Assembly (NCBI GenBank): GCA_001683735.1
Contig: LUGG01000002.1
Location: 248,001 to 312,000 of the forward strand
Source: Grifola frondosa
Lineage: Eukaryota > Basidiomycota > Agaricomycetes > Polyporales > Grifolaceae
Length of the DNA: 64,000 bases
Direction of reading: 5' to 3'
Shown: one piece after another, positions 11,801-23,471 of the stretch
Layout of the letters: every line of letters starts with the position of its first letter
Numbering within the stretch: the first letter of the stretch is position 1
Notes under the pieces: model-generated
Told to the model about the DNA's origin: nothing
Databases searched by the model: none
Seen by the model: only the letters and a program-made list of their open reading frames with translations
Translations under genes and position numbers: made by a program

Positions 11801-14800
11801 TACCTGAGGAAACCAACAAGTCTCTTGTGCTTCCAGATATCCCGGTCTTCCAGCTATTCGATGAAGAAGCAAATCAAGCTGACATTGACGAGGGCGGGAA
11901 CGCGTCGTCTGAAGATGATACAAAGAAGTCGTTTGATTTCACGGGAGAGCTGAAGAAGCTGAATGAATCCGGTGCATCCGATCGGCGAAGCTTTGTGGAG
12001 CAATTAGAGAACGCGTTCCGCACGCCTGCGAAGATAGGTCTCGGCTTCGGCCTAAGCGACCGGTTGGGTTTCAATGGCGAATTCTTAGTAGTTCCTCCTG
12101 TGCCTCCTCTCCCGGTGTCCTTGCGACAACCTCCTGCAGAGGATGTGGCACCCCGCAGTGTCTCTATTCTTAGCGACGGGCCGTCATTTTTCAATGCGTC
12201 GGCGAGCCCTGCTTACAATGATTCTGGTGTCTCAGAGGAACCTTCATTCATCATGGACTTCAACGTCGAAGACGAATGCAGAGTCTATACGGAGTTGAAG
12301 AATTGCGTTTCTGTGGGCTCCAAGCCATCGGATGGCCAGCTCAACATAGATTTCAAGTTTGGTGGCAAGTCAGCCGTATCGGAAGCCGTAGAGGTATCAA
12401 AGAAGCCTCTGACGTTATCGGACATTATTCCACCGTTGTCGCATTCTCGATCTTCGTCGCAGTCCTTCGCCGTGGAAGAAGATAGCTCTGTACTCAAGTC
12501 TATCTTGGCAAAGGCAGTTGATATGCCTCCTCCCGCACCTCGTTCACGTCTCGATTCTGACTCCAGTTCGAAGCGCTATGCTAGGGAAGCGATGAGAGCT
12601 GAACAGTCCGCTATGTCACCCTCAAGGCCCGCGTCAGGAGTAAGCTTTCTCGGTTTCGACTCCTTCGACGAGGTGAGGCGAGGGTTCGAGTTTGGACCAA
12701 ACCGTCCTGCGTTCTATCCGCCTCCTGCTGCTCGGCCATCCCATACGAGAGAGGTGTCTCTGTTCAGTATTGCATCTATTTCATCATATGGCGCCGTCCT
12801 CGATTCTGGCTCTGTAGATCCTTTCGGTTATGACTGGAGTCGACCCTCATCCGAAGACATGTCTATGTCTATGTCCACGTCAGTTGATGATACCTTCGCT
12901 TTCATGCACAAAGATGGCGGACGTCAGCGAGTAGACAGTGATGCATCAAGTTTCTACTTCCGTTCTCCTGGAGCATCCCACACCATGCATCCTTACAGGC
13001 GTGGTCACCAACGCCACAGCCCCGCCGTCTCTGTCGCATCCAATGCGCCGCCAGTCAGTCTCTACAATCGCAGCTTCGCAGGCCATCGACGCAACGACTC
13101 GGGCACTACGGCAGTTCTACAACGCATTCATACGCGATGTACGGTGCTAGCGGCGGACGTGCAGCGTGGACTCAGCATCGTCACGACTACTCCGTGGATT
13201 CCATGATGAGTGACTATTCGGCACAGCGACTTGGGCGTCCTGGCTTGGGAGACAAAATGTTCGACAACGATCACGGCACGCCTCTGGAGGCCATATCGGC
13301 CTCCCCTGGAAGCGATTCTGGCGACATGCGCAACGATAGAACATCTTGGGACTCCATCATGGACGATCAGGTATCCACTGTGGAGGATTCACTTTTCGAC
13401 AAGACTGGGTATAAGAGATCGATCTCCTCCGCGAACCTCTTTGAACTTGACGACTCCAATCTGCAACGCGGTACTCAGTTCCTTTCACGCCAGTTCCGCC
13501 CTATCTCGATGATGAGTGAGAAGAGCGTGCACAAGCTCGGTAAAGGAAGACGATACGATGATCACGGTGAGTTCTTAGTATACTGGTGGGATTAGGCTGT
13601 TAATTGACATACATGTCAGATGCTCGATGGAGGTCATGTTCGTCGACGCTCCATCGGTTCTCTTATCGATGCATCTCCTTGTGTCAGGGTTGAGAAAACG
13701 AAGCATTCCGCGGTTCAGCTTCCCAGCGCAGTCCTTCGGTTTGATCTGGGTGAGGCGGACGTCGTGGATTCTCCCAACAAGTCAAGATTAATTGAGAAAC
13801 CTTCCATCGCGTCCACTTCATCTCACCAGTTCGGTGGCGAGAGGATGATCATGGCGCGGAAAGGATTGCTGGAACGACAAAGTCTGGAAGAGAGCGCTCT
13901 CATTGCCCACGGGGAGGATGTTTTGGCCGCTCGTAAGTCCATTTCCTTCTTATTTATCTTGTCCATAATATAATGTCTTTCTAGTGCGCGAGCAGTCAAT
14001 CTTCAATAGACCTGCCCCAGCTTCAAGGTCACGATCCAGCACATGCACGTCGTCGAGTTCTGGCGCCGAGACTCCTCCGCTGTCGTCCTCAGACGGGTTT
14101 TCCATGTCGAGCAGTGGGTCGGAGTCAAGCATCGACATCAGTCACCTGAGTACTCTCCTTGCCAACACCAGTCGTCCAAGTAGTGGTGTAGCATGGGCCC
14201 GGGCCCGGGCTCGCGCTCGAGGGACTGGGCATCGTCGCCGTATTACACAGGCGCGGGCTTCTCGCTCTTCCGTCTACGAGACCATCCAAGAAGAAGGATC
14301 AGTCCTGTCCAGTTCTCCCTCGTTTGAGCAGACAACAGTTCACACTAGTGTGAAGAGCGACTTGGCACCAGCAGTTGACGGCTCTGTATACATAGTCGGT
14401 AGTGACAGCGAATCGGTTAGCGACTGGGACGACCAGCGCGGGATCACAAACCTGCGTAGATACTACGCTCTTCGGGATGAGGCCCATGAGACTGTTCAGG
14501 AGAGCAAGCGAAACTGGGTGGACACTCCGTTCTCCATCTTCGCGGTCCAATGTATGCGAACCTTTCTGTTCACTTTCACATAGTTGCTCAATTTCGTGCC
14601 TATTTTCTAGCGTTCCAGCCACCAACCAATCCCTCGGGGATGCAGGCCATGCTTGAGCACTCGCAGAAGAATTATGGGCCCTTGCCTTCGGAACTCCGGC
14701 CTCGTCGCGTCCGCTCTCGCACGTCGTCGCGAGCGTCTCCCTATCCGTGCGGAACGTGAGGTCCTCAATGTCGCCGGAGCAAGTGCGAGTTTCTCCCATG

Positions 14801-15070
14801 CTAGTCAACGGCAACAAGCCCTCTGCAATGTCGCCGCGCCCCGAGATGGCTCTTCGCGACGTCTCCCGGAATATCAACATCAACGCTCCGTCCCCTCCTG
14901 CACTCGACACCATCAAGCTCTGCTCACCGTTCAACGTCGAGCTCGACAAGTCGAAGCACGGTCGAATCAGCCAGGGACCCTGCGCGTCCGCGGGTTACGT
15001 CGAGCGCACGCAGATCCGCACTTGGTTGGTCCAAACGCAGTACAGGAAAGTCCAGTTCTCAAGACTGTAA
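8894..15070 (+). CDS. Very large Ser/Pro-rich, probably disordered protein
   Basis: No family recognised. The product would be close to 2000 residues, mostly Ser, Pro, Arg and Lys with many phosphorylation-like motifs (RSPRSSSS, RKSSSL, SRSRSST), a Lys/Glu tract (9940-10070) and acidic stretches (PVDTEDPDSDIP near 11660). No membrane segment or signal peptide. Introns: about 9556-9612, 10831-10898, 13566-13619, 13933-13984 and near 14551-14610. The frame must shift at five other places: about 10010-10022, the C run 10120-10124, CCC at 10574-10576, about 13118 and about 14736, each explained by one missing base. The longest uninterrupted piece is 10900-13118. Probably a cytoskeletal or cell-polarity scaffold by composition only; this is a guess. 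The 3' end may splice beyond 15070 into 15107-15355. Confidence 0.65.
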
Positions 15071-15999
15071 GGAAAATATTGCTCAAGGAATGCTAATCAC
15101 GTAAGGTTTCCATTGTTTTTCGTATCGCGATCGCGCCTGCTGACGCCCTCGGTGTCGTATGTAGCGCTTCAGATTCTCTTAGGATCAACCGCCCGCGGCC
15201 TCGTGGAAGACCGATGCCCTATCGCGCTGCAGTACCTGTGGCATGAAGACCTCACACAATCACAGTCTCTCCGTTCTAACCCTGGCACCGACCATCATTC
15301 TTGTCTGCGTGCTCCCGTGGCAGACCTCGCTGGGCGGAAACGGAGCACTGTCTGACTATGCTATGACTATTGCTTATGCTCCATCTTTCCTCGCTTTCAA
15401 ACCCAAATCCCCTTTACACAATCAACATCTTCTTACGACGACAATCTTCGCATTGCAGTGCTCTCCCCTGTATCATTGTTGTGCTTTCTACGGCAATCAT
15501 TGTCTTGTTTTACGAATCTCCGCACGTTTTCTGACGAGTCTACATGCTGACGCCGCTCACGTTGGACGATCCACGCTCACAATATCGTTCCGAACAGTCT
15601 CACTAGCTCCCTAACGAAATCTCCTTATTCTGCTTTCCATCTCATGTAGATTTACGTTTTCGACTCCCTGTTACCCCTCCGTGCTTGCTACATTTCTTGA
15701 ACCACGCAACTTTTTCTTTTGAGCACCGGAGCCAGGTTCTCCGTAACATCTCTCTGTCTCTCATCTGTGCTGAGGCAGGAGTGTACATAGTTGCGCCTCT
15801 TCTCTATGCAGATCGATTGTACTGTCATGTTGTAACGCGCACTGTGTCGTATTTTCGTAGATCGAATATACGATACTTTGCATGATTATCCGTGAAGTGA
15901 TCGACGCCAGATAACGGCACAAGAGCACGTTTCTGTGAGGTGCCAACCAGCAGAAAAACCGCTCACAAACAGATAGCATTGGTGCGGAGGGACAATAAG
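15071..15999. other. Intergenic between two convergent genes
   Basis: Holds the presumed 3' regions of the large plus-strand gene and of the minus-strand Bud21-like gene. A short plus frame at 15113-15355 could be a last exon of the former; otherwise nothing is supported. Confidence 0.4.
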
Positions 16000-17010
16000 C
16001 TACTGATTTCGAACGAAACCGGCCGCAGGTCCGTTTCTCTTCATTACGCCCAGGTTGGCTGCATTGGATGTCAGCTTTGTGCACAGGATCAATGGGGATG
16101 ACGGGCTCACCTGGTCTCCGCTCCCAGCCTTTTGTTTTTGCGGCCGCAACGGAGCCTTTCAGGTTGAGGCTACGGTTGAGGAAGCGTTTCGTGCGTGTGG
16201 GCGGCCGCAGTGCGCGGGATGCAATGGAGGGAATACCTTCGGATGACGATGGTAGTGTGCGGATGGTGCGCGAGCTGCGAGGAGGAACGCGTGAGCGACG
16301 GAGAGTGGGGGGCGGTGCACTTACCCTAGCACGATGTCTTGCGAGCCGCGTTTCGTCCGCTTGCGCTTTTTTGGCGGGGCCTTCGGCGCGTGCGCTGCGG
16401 GACGTTTTGCAGAGGAGGACTGGGAGGCTTGGGAGAAGGCGGACTTGAAGAGGTGGTCGGGGAGGTAGTTGGGGTTGGTTCGGGATTTGGGAGCCGTTGG
16501 AACTTCATCCTCATCCCCACCTGACTCGGACATCTCGTCGTCCTCTTCCGCATTGCCATCTAATGACATTTGCTCGTCTTCGTCCGCATCTGAGCGCGAC
16601 TCCACGTCATCCTCGTCGCTCCCACCACTGTGGTCTTCCGCCGCATCCTCGTCTGAGCTCGACTCCTCCTCTGCCTCTCTCATCGCTCTCTCCATTCTCG
16701 TCTCTAAATCGTCCCGCTCTCCACCCTCCGCATCCTCATCACCCTCGCTCTCGCTCTCCACAATGGGTAGTTTCTTCACCTTGCTCTTCCCGGCCGCCCC
16801 AGCCTTACGCTTGGCATTGGCCTGCGCGGAGCGCTCCTTCAACGCGCGGTCACGCTCGCGGTTTTTCTCCTTCTGTTTCAGCTTCTCCGCAGCGTGGAAC
16901 CGCTGCACCGCGTCCTGCGCGCCCTTCGCGGTCTTCTTGGAGGATCCAAAGGAGAATGCCTCCGGAGCGTCGTCGTCGCTCGATTCTGGACTAGCTGCAA
17001 TGCGGGCCAT
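16000..17010 (-). CDS. Nucleolar U3 snoRNA-associated protein, Bud21/Utp16-like
   Basis: Proteins of this family act in early 18S rRNA processing in the small-subunit processome. The first exon starts MARIAASPESSDDD, is rich in Lys then in Asp/Glu/Ser (long acidic stretches typical of nucleolar proteins), and ends LPDHLFKSAF, KKRKRTKRG and QDIVLG. A 50-bp intron leads to SRTIRTLP, a second intron (CAG|GTGAGC to TGCAG) to RPANLGVMKRNGPAAGFVRNQ and a TAG at 16002-16000. The motif order basic patch, DIVLG, RTIRTLP is what I recall for the U3 snoRNA-associated family, so the name is an inference from motifs. The ATG at 17010 is chosen because upstream in-frame residues look like leader sequence. 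Confidence 0.65.
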
Positions 17011-17545
17011 GGTTTGGGGGTGTTGGTACTTATGAGAGAGTAGGGGAACGAAGTTAGCAGAAAGCGCACACAGGAATGGAGTTGCCTTTTTAGGACCTGT
17101 GGCTGGACACACCCGAGTCACTGACCTGTGATCATTTCTTAGCCAAGTTCCGAATTGTCCATGTCATCCCGAGTGCAATACAGTTTGATCATAATTGCAT
17201 GCGGCAGTAATTAATTGTGCATATCACCGATAAACTAGGACATGAAGAAGTCAGACTATCATTATGCTCGAGGTTCACGTGTGCGTATTTCCGTTCCCAG
17301 CCACTTCTCTTCTAATAGCAGAGTGTACAGACTCCGCCCACACTGATTCCTGGTCCAGCGCTCAAGTCGGAAGGTGGTCCGCTGTACGGGGAGCCAAGAC
17401 TGTCGCACAGGCCCTTTCCCGAGCTGTCAGCATATAAGTAGCGCTGACAGCAACCTTATAAGCTTGCTCTGCGTTTTAGAGCCCCATCGGACCCCCGTCC
17501 TTCTGACCTTACTGTGTACAGCTTCTGACCATACCTCTAGCAAAG
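17011..17545. other. Divergent promoter region
   Basis: Shared 535-bp region between the Bud21-like gene (left) and the metacaspase (right). No further gene seen. Confidence 0.5.
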
Positions 17546-19938
17546 ATGATGTGGGATTTGAGTGGCGGCGCGAACGGCGCCCAAGGTTCATCCCAGTATC
17601 ACCACCAACAAGCTCGAGGACGTCCCCAGCGCCACCGTGAGCATACGATGTTTTCTGTAGGCGCTTTCCAGATCTGACATAGATTCGCAGATTTCCCGCA
17701 CCGTGAGTGCAGGTGTTATGTCGACCCTGCAGTTATATGAACTCACGAGATCAATAGACCAGGTGGTTTTGAGATGCCGTCTGCACCGTCGCCTTTCATG
17801 CCCATTGACTCGCCCAGGTCTATACGTACTGAATACTCACCGTCGTGAGTCCTTTCACTAATTTAATTGAATATACTCCACAATTGCACATCCAGCTTTT
17901 CTAGCAATGGCTACGAATCAGAGTAAGTGTATACAAAACCTGCTTGAAATCATATATCACTAAATCGTCGTATAGCCCATGGGCGGGAGTCCGGTCGATG
18001 CCAAACCTAGAGCCCACCCCCGCGGGCCCGCCGCAGGCACTCGCACCCACTACCATTTCAGCAGCCATCGCACCCACACCCACACCCACACCCACACCCA
18101 CACTCATACCTCAAAGCCTGCAGCACACCATCAGAGCGTACCCAAACCTCCGAGTACGTCTCTGTGAAATTGTTATTTTCCATCTAGTGATCCCATGCAT
18201 GCAGAGGCGAGGCCTCCACCTACTCCAGTTCACCACCAGGTGCAAGTGCCAGCCACACAGACAGAACAGCGCTCGCACCGTTTCCAGTTATCGAGGTGTA
18301 CCGGACAGAAGAAGGCTCTTTGTGTGAGCTCAATTTTCTACTGTACTTGAGCAGAGTTCTGGTGACTTAATATGTTATGACCGCTCCAGATCGGTATCAA
18401 CTATCGCGGACAGGCAAACGAGCTCTACGGTTGCGTGAATGACGCACGGAACGTGCAGCGCTTTCTCATGCGTGCGCGGCCTCTCTCCCTCCCTCTGCTT
18501 CCCGCTGACATACGATACTAAACAGATAGCTGGGGCTACAAGGAAGAGAACATTATCGTCCTCACGGACGACTCGCCGAACCCCCGGCAGCACCCGACGC
18601 GCGTGAATATCCTCGACGGGATGCATTGGCTTGTACGCAATGCGCATCCGCACGACTCACTTTTCTTCCATTGTGCGTGTCCCCTTCCGTCGCGTGTCGC
18701 CCGCTCTCTTATCGTGTTCATGGCAGATTCGGGACATGGCGGTCAGGTGAAAGACCGAGACGGCGATGAGGTCGATGGGTACGACGAAAGTGCGTCAGTC
18801 GCCTGCGGTTTCTGCTTGATGCATATGTTAATCTTCGTGCAGTTATCTTCCCGTTGGACCACCAACGCTCCGGCTATATCATGGACGATGTAAGTTATCT
18901 CTCTTCACGCGCCACCCGACGCTAATTCACATCGTTGATTGGGAAGTTGATGCACACGATCTTGGTACGCGATTGACCTCATAGCGGTGCTTCAGGGGAC
19001 TGACGTGATACATCTCCAGGTGAAGTCCCTCCCTGCCGGATGTCGCCTCACGGTATGCACCCTATTCCAATTTCACTCGCAGTGATGTTTAGCGTATTGA
19101 TGCCGGTAACGTACCACAGGCCCTATTTGACGTGAGTCGTGTCCGCATCTCCTTCGCTTCGACGTTTCTGATCCCGCGTGCTCTCTAATGCTCAGTCATG
19201 CCACTCCGGATCTGTGCTTGGTAAGTCTGACATTCATGCACATGCGCGGGACTGACGTGCCATTCCCAGACCTTCCATACCTCGTCAGTACTTCGTAGCC
19301 ATCATGATCGCTTGGAAGGACGATGTGGCTGATCCTTACCCTGCAGTACCATTCCGATGGGCGCGTGAAGGGAAGCCAGGTGACGCCTCAGTTTTTCCAG
19401 GCGAAATCGACGCCCGCAGATGTCGTGAGTACACGGCCTCGCTTCATATATTCGATACATCGGCTCACGCTTTCGTGCAGATCTCATGGAGCGGGTGTAA
19501 GGACTCGCAGACCAGTGCAGACACGTTTGAGCAGGGCACCGCAGGGGGCGCGATGAGCTTTGTACGTGATTTCAATTTTCTATGTCTGGCAGGCTTATGA
19601 ACTTGGATCTACTGCTGTACAGGCGTTTATGTCCTCGCTCCGTGCGTGACTGCTATGTTTGGTTGAAATTCATAAGACGAGCAAGCTGACAACTGGCTGC
19701 TAGATCGCAATCCCAATCAGAGCTACCAGGAGCTCTTGCAGTCCGTGCGGTGCGTGACTTTTATTGAAAATATTGCAACTGCTCTCGCTGATGATCTTTC
19801 TAGGGTCATCTTGCGTAAGAAATATAGCCAGAAGCCACAGCTATCCAGCTCGCACCGCATCGTACGTCCCACCCCTCTGTCCATGGATCCACACAGCTGA
19901 TGCCATACTAGGATACGAGCCTGAAATTTATCATGTAA
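17546..19938 (+). CDS. MCA1: Type I metacaspase
   Basis: Cysteine protease of the caspase fold, cutting after Arg/Lys, calcium dependent, with roles in protein quality control and cell death. I could splice 21 exons in frame without any break. The N-terminal prodomain is Pro/Gln/Ser-rich and includes a Pro-Thr repeat. The catalytic domain begins CTGQKKALCIGINYRGQ, NELYGCVNDA; the catalytic His lies in YSGHGGQVKDRDGDE (exon 18727-18789) and the catalytic Cys in ALFDSCHSGSVLD, which is spread over exons 19120-19131, 19196-19220 and 19270-19283. Then YHSDGRVKGSQVTPQFF, ISWSGCKDSQTSAD and the C terminus SSHRIDTSLKFIM. Several exons are only 12-19 bp. The start could also be the next ATG at 17549. 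Confidence 0.95.
18064..18104 (+). repeat. (CACACC)n microsatellite in the metacaspase prodomain
   Basis: About six copies of CCCACA in a row, in frame, giving alternating Pro-Thr residues in the prodomain. Six-base units preserve the frame when copy number changes. Confidence 0.85.
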
Positions 19939-20357
19939 CGTTATGGATCATGCATGACTTTGGACCACGATTTTGGACCTTGAAAGACTAACTTTTGTTG
20001 ATGTGACACTATTTATCATCTTGAACGACGCTGTTGTATGTTATGTTATTATGTTATGCATGTTGGCATGCATCAATAGCAAGCTTGTGGTTTAGTTTGG
20101 TATAATAAAACTGTATTTCAATCACTCCTCGGGAACTTCTCAGTGACAATATGCTTTGCTTATGCCGCATCACCACTGCGTTCTGTAACTTGGTTGTCTA
20201 CGGCGCAAGTGTCAAATATCTCGATAACTTTGGATCATAGGTCATAATACAGCATTTATTTCTACAGAAAAGAGTTCTACATCAATTAGCAGTACACCAT
20301 CGGAAGGTCCGTTCTAACCAAGATCCCGCTGCAGATCACCACCTCCACCGCCTATAG

Positions 20358-22526
20358 CTACATCACGCTCCTGAACACATGGGGGTCCAATGCGGGGGAC
20401 AGAATTAACGCCTTCCACAGCTGCCTCCATGAGATCGGGTTCCCCTACCACACTCAGTCAGCTCATGGCACTTCGCCGTGGAGACCGCGGCACACGCACC
20501 TGGTCCCGCTGCATGACGACGAAGCTCCCCTTCTTGTCGCCCAGGCTGAACGGCTCGATCTCGACCCAGCCTTTGTACATCACGCGGCGCTTGTCGTACC
20601 CGCCGATGCGTATGCGCTCGATGGCAGGCTCGTCCGGGTCCTCAGGTGTGGGCTTCCACTTCGCGCCGAGCGCAGTGAGCGACTCCTGGATGAGCGGGAG
20701 GAGCAGCTTCGGCCCCAGCGCCGCGTAGAACCGCGTCAGCTGTGGTGTGTAGCGTGACCCGCCCTGGGTCTGGGACTGCGAGAGCGGGGTTAGATCAAGA
20801 AACAGACGGGGAAGGGGCAACATACGAAGAGCATGAGCGATTGGGTGAATTGGGAGTGGTGATACGCCGTGCGCATGATGGTGTCCCCATCGCCGTCGAT
20901 GTCCCTACAAGTGGTCATAGGTGAACGCCGGACTCAGGATGTATCGATGTGGCACGTACCTGGGACGGCCGGCGACGCTCGGTGTGGCAATTTCCAGATC
21001 ACCGTTTTTCCGAAGCGCATCTGTCAGTTCTTCGGCGAGAGCTGCGATGCCCTTGCCTGCGATCTGACTTAGCCTGCACAATACACAAATAAGGAGGGCG
21101 CCATTGGAGATAGCGATGCGAACCTACCTCAGCATGAATGGATGCTGAAAAACTTCTGCAAGCGTCATCCGATGTGCTGGGTTAATGTCTAGCATGCCGG
21201 TGATGAGAGCTGATGTGTTTAAGTCAGTTGTGAGCATTATGCATATGAAAACGTGCATACGCACCGAGAGCGTCCTGGCTGAATCGATTCCATGGTTCTT
21301 CGTCAAAGCATTCGCCGCTCATATATCGTGTAAATTCGGGGCTCTGCCGTGTGGGCTCGTCCCATGGCGTGTCTGCGGAGATCAATATGTGGTTAACACG
21401 CAGCCTGTATCTGGGCTGAAGGCGTGAACAGCTTACTTCCAGCAAGCATGGTAAACAGGATAACGCCACTTCCCCACACATCAATTGGTTCAGCTTCGTA
21501 GTACTCATTCTTCGAGCTCAGCTAGATGATTTTAGTCGCTTGGTTAGGAATTTCTCAATTGGGGACGGCTACATACTTCTGGTGCAATGTACGGCATGCT
21601 ACCGCAGCGCTCGCTAAGGGGTCTAGTTTTTCCAGTTGACTTCAGTTTGTACACCGCACAAAGGCCAAAATCAGAGATCTTTAGATTGCCTGCAGCATCA
21701 AGAAGAATGTTTTCCGGCTTCAGATCGCGATGGCATACACCTTCGCTATGGATGTAGTTCTACAGAAATGCGAAAGCGATGAGGACAAATGATTACGAGA
21801 GAAGAGTGGATTTACCAATCCTGCCGTAAGTTGAGTGAAATAGTAATGCGTAATGTCTTCGCTAATACCGACATCCGGAGCTAAAATGTCATATGACTCA
21901 ATACCATTTTTCAATATGTCGCAACCTACTTACCAATTTTGTCGAACAGATCGCCCCCTGCGGCAAGTTCTAAAAGCATGTACAGCCCAGGGTGATACGG
22001 AGAGCTCTTATTTGGCTCGACAACGACAGCATTGATGAATTCGAGAACGTGTGGGTGTTTCAGGGCTGCATGTACGCGCATTTCTCTGTCTAGGATTTGG
22101 CGGTCATGTTTGCTTGTTTCCGTCGTCAGCGAGACAACTTTGCAGGCCGCGACGCGACGATTCTCAATATGTACTGCCTGAAACACGCTGGAATGGGACG
22201 AGTGTGGTCAGACTAATTTCCAATGGAGAGATATAGAGAGTACAATCGCTTTTCTGTGAAGCTGACGTCGCGCCTTGGTGGTCACCGTTCGGATTAATGT
22301 CTATTCGCATAGCCAGTCGAATGCGCTAACCGAATCGGCACGAACAGACACTACCCCAAAGAAATAATCCAATAAATCCAATATAAAACCGATCACTCAC
22401 GTTGAGAACCCTCCTCCGCCAATTTTCTTGACAAGTTGATAACCTGATCACGAAAACGTCAGCTGACGAGCGCGAGGACGCGCAATGTCGTTAGTTACCG
22501 GCAACTTTGGGGTATTTTAGCGACAT
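20358..22526 (-). CDS. chk1: Checkpoint kinase Chk1
   Basis: DNA-damage checkpoint serine/threonine kinase that blocks mitotic entry through Cdc25/Wee1. N terminus [24 protein letters not shown] with the glycine loop split by introns, then RRVAACKVV with the ATP lysine, GDLFDKIG, catalytic [31 protein letters not shown] and [10 protein letters not shown] (activation segment), [18 protein letters not shown] and [21 protein letters not shown]. The C-terminal regulatory part (KA1-like) has [19 protein letters not shown] and [15 protein letters not shown], and after a last intron [17 protein letters not shown] to FRSVM and TAG at 20360-20358. That last exon matters: without the final splice the protein would wrongly end at 20458. 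Around a dozen short introns. Converges with the metacaspase, 420 bp between stops. Confidence 0.93.
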
Positions 22527-23471
22527 TCACAGAGAGAAAATGGACAGTGGTACACAGATGGATGTAGAAAAGAGCACGAAAACGCGACTGTGGCTTTCGC
22601 TTGGCCAGAGTCAACAGACAGAAGGACGCGCGGAAGCGCGTCTCGTGTTTACGCGTCGATCACGTGGCACGTGTCGTGTTCCCCTTCGCAAGTCGCGTAC
22701 TTGCTCGGGACGGCTGACGGTGCAGCTTGATCCCAATCTTGTTGCTTCAAACTAGCACTTTCCGCCAACTTCCTGCAGTTCATTCTTCGCAATCACCACT
22801 ATCGTAGATTCTGGATTCTGCTCGAAGCCCATTCAGTCCATGATGGCCGTCTTCAAAAACCTTAACGTTGAGGTGGCCTATTATTGCTCGTTGCTCTAGA
22901 CAACGACATTGATACCGCGACCGGCGCAGGCAATGGCAGAGCGACCATCGGACCAAGCTCAGAAAGGAAAATACAGTATCGTGAATTTGGCGCTCTTACG
23001 GCCTTCGTATCGCCATATCGCGCTTGGTTCACTGGCGTTCGTCAAGCTCAAACTCAATTCTCAATGTTTATAAACCACATGGCATCCCATTGGACCTGAA
23101 TTCTCGGTATGCTCGACGACGAAACATGAGGAATCGACCCAATTGAGCGAGTTCCCCGAAGGATTATCCTCTTTTGACGTGATGTCGGCTGCAGTCTTCC
23201 CACAAGATGTGGACCTACAATTGATGCGATCTCGCTATGACCGATTCAGTCACTTGCGACAGAATGTTGGTGCCACGCGGCATAACGTACATTTACACTT
23301 CGCTACATGTCGAACCAAACTTCTTCTGGAACCATGACAAACTGGACCCCGAGAATAATTGCGGTCCAGGCAATAGTGCCTAGTTCCTGCTCTTTTCTTC
23401 TCTCATAATACCCTGCCAGGAGCGTTCATGTACATTTCACCCACTGCCAACTGAACTGTAACAGTCCTACG
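22527..23471. other. Intergenic, divergent promoters
   Basis: Between Chk1 (left) and the membrane protein (right). Short plus-strand frames at 22884-23099 and 23143-23337 have no motif and no convincing splice links. Confidence 0.45.

Noticed and set aside
14196..14222. GC-rich palindromic-looking tract GGGCCCGGGCCCGGGCTCG
   Set aside because: It is a short in-frame Ala-Arg repeat inside the large Ser-rich protein; no separate element is needed.
16497..16994. Plus-strand frames opposite the Bud21-like gene
   Set aside because: Antisense of acidic and basic tracts, giving Ser/His/Pro low-complexity strings only.
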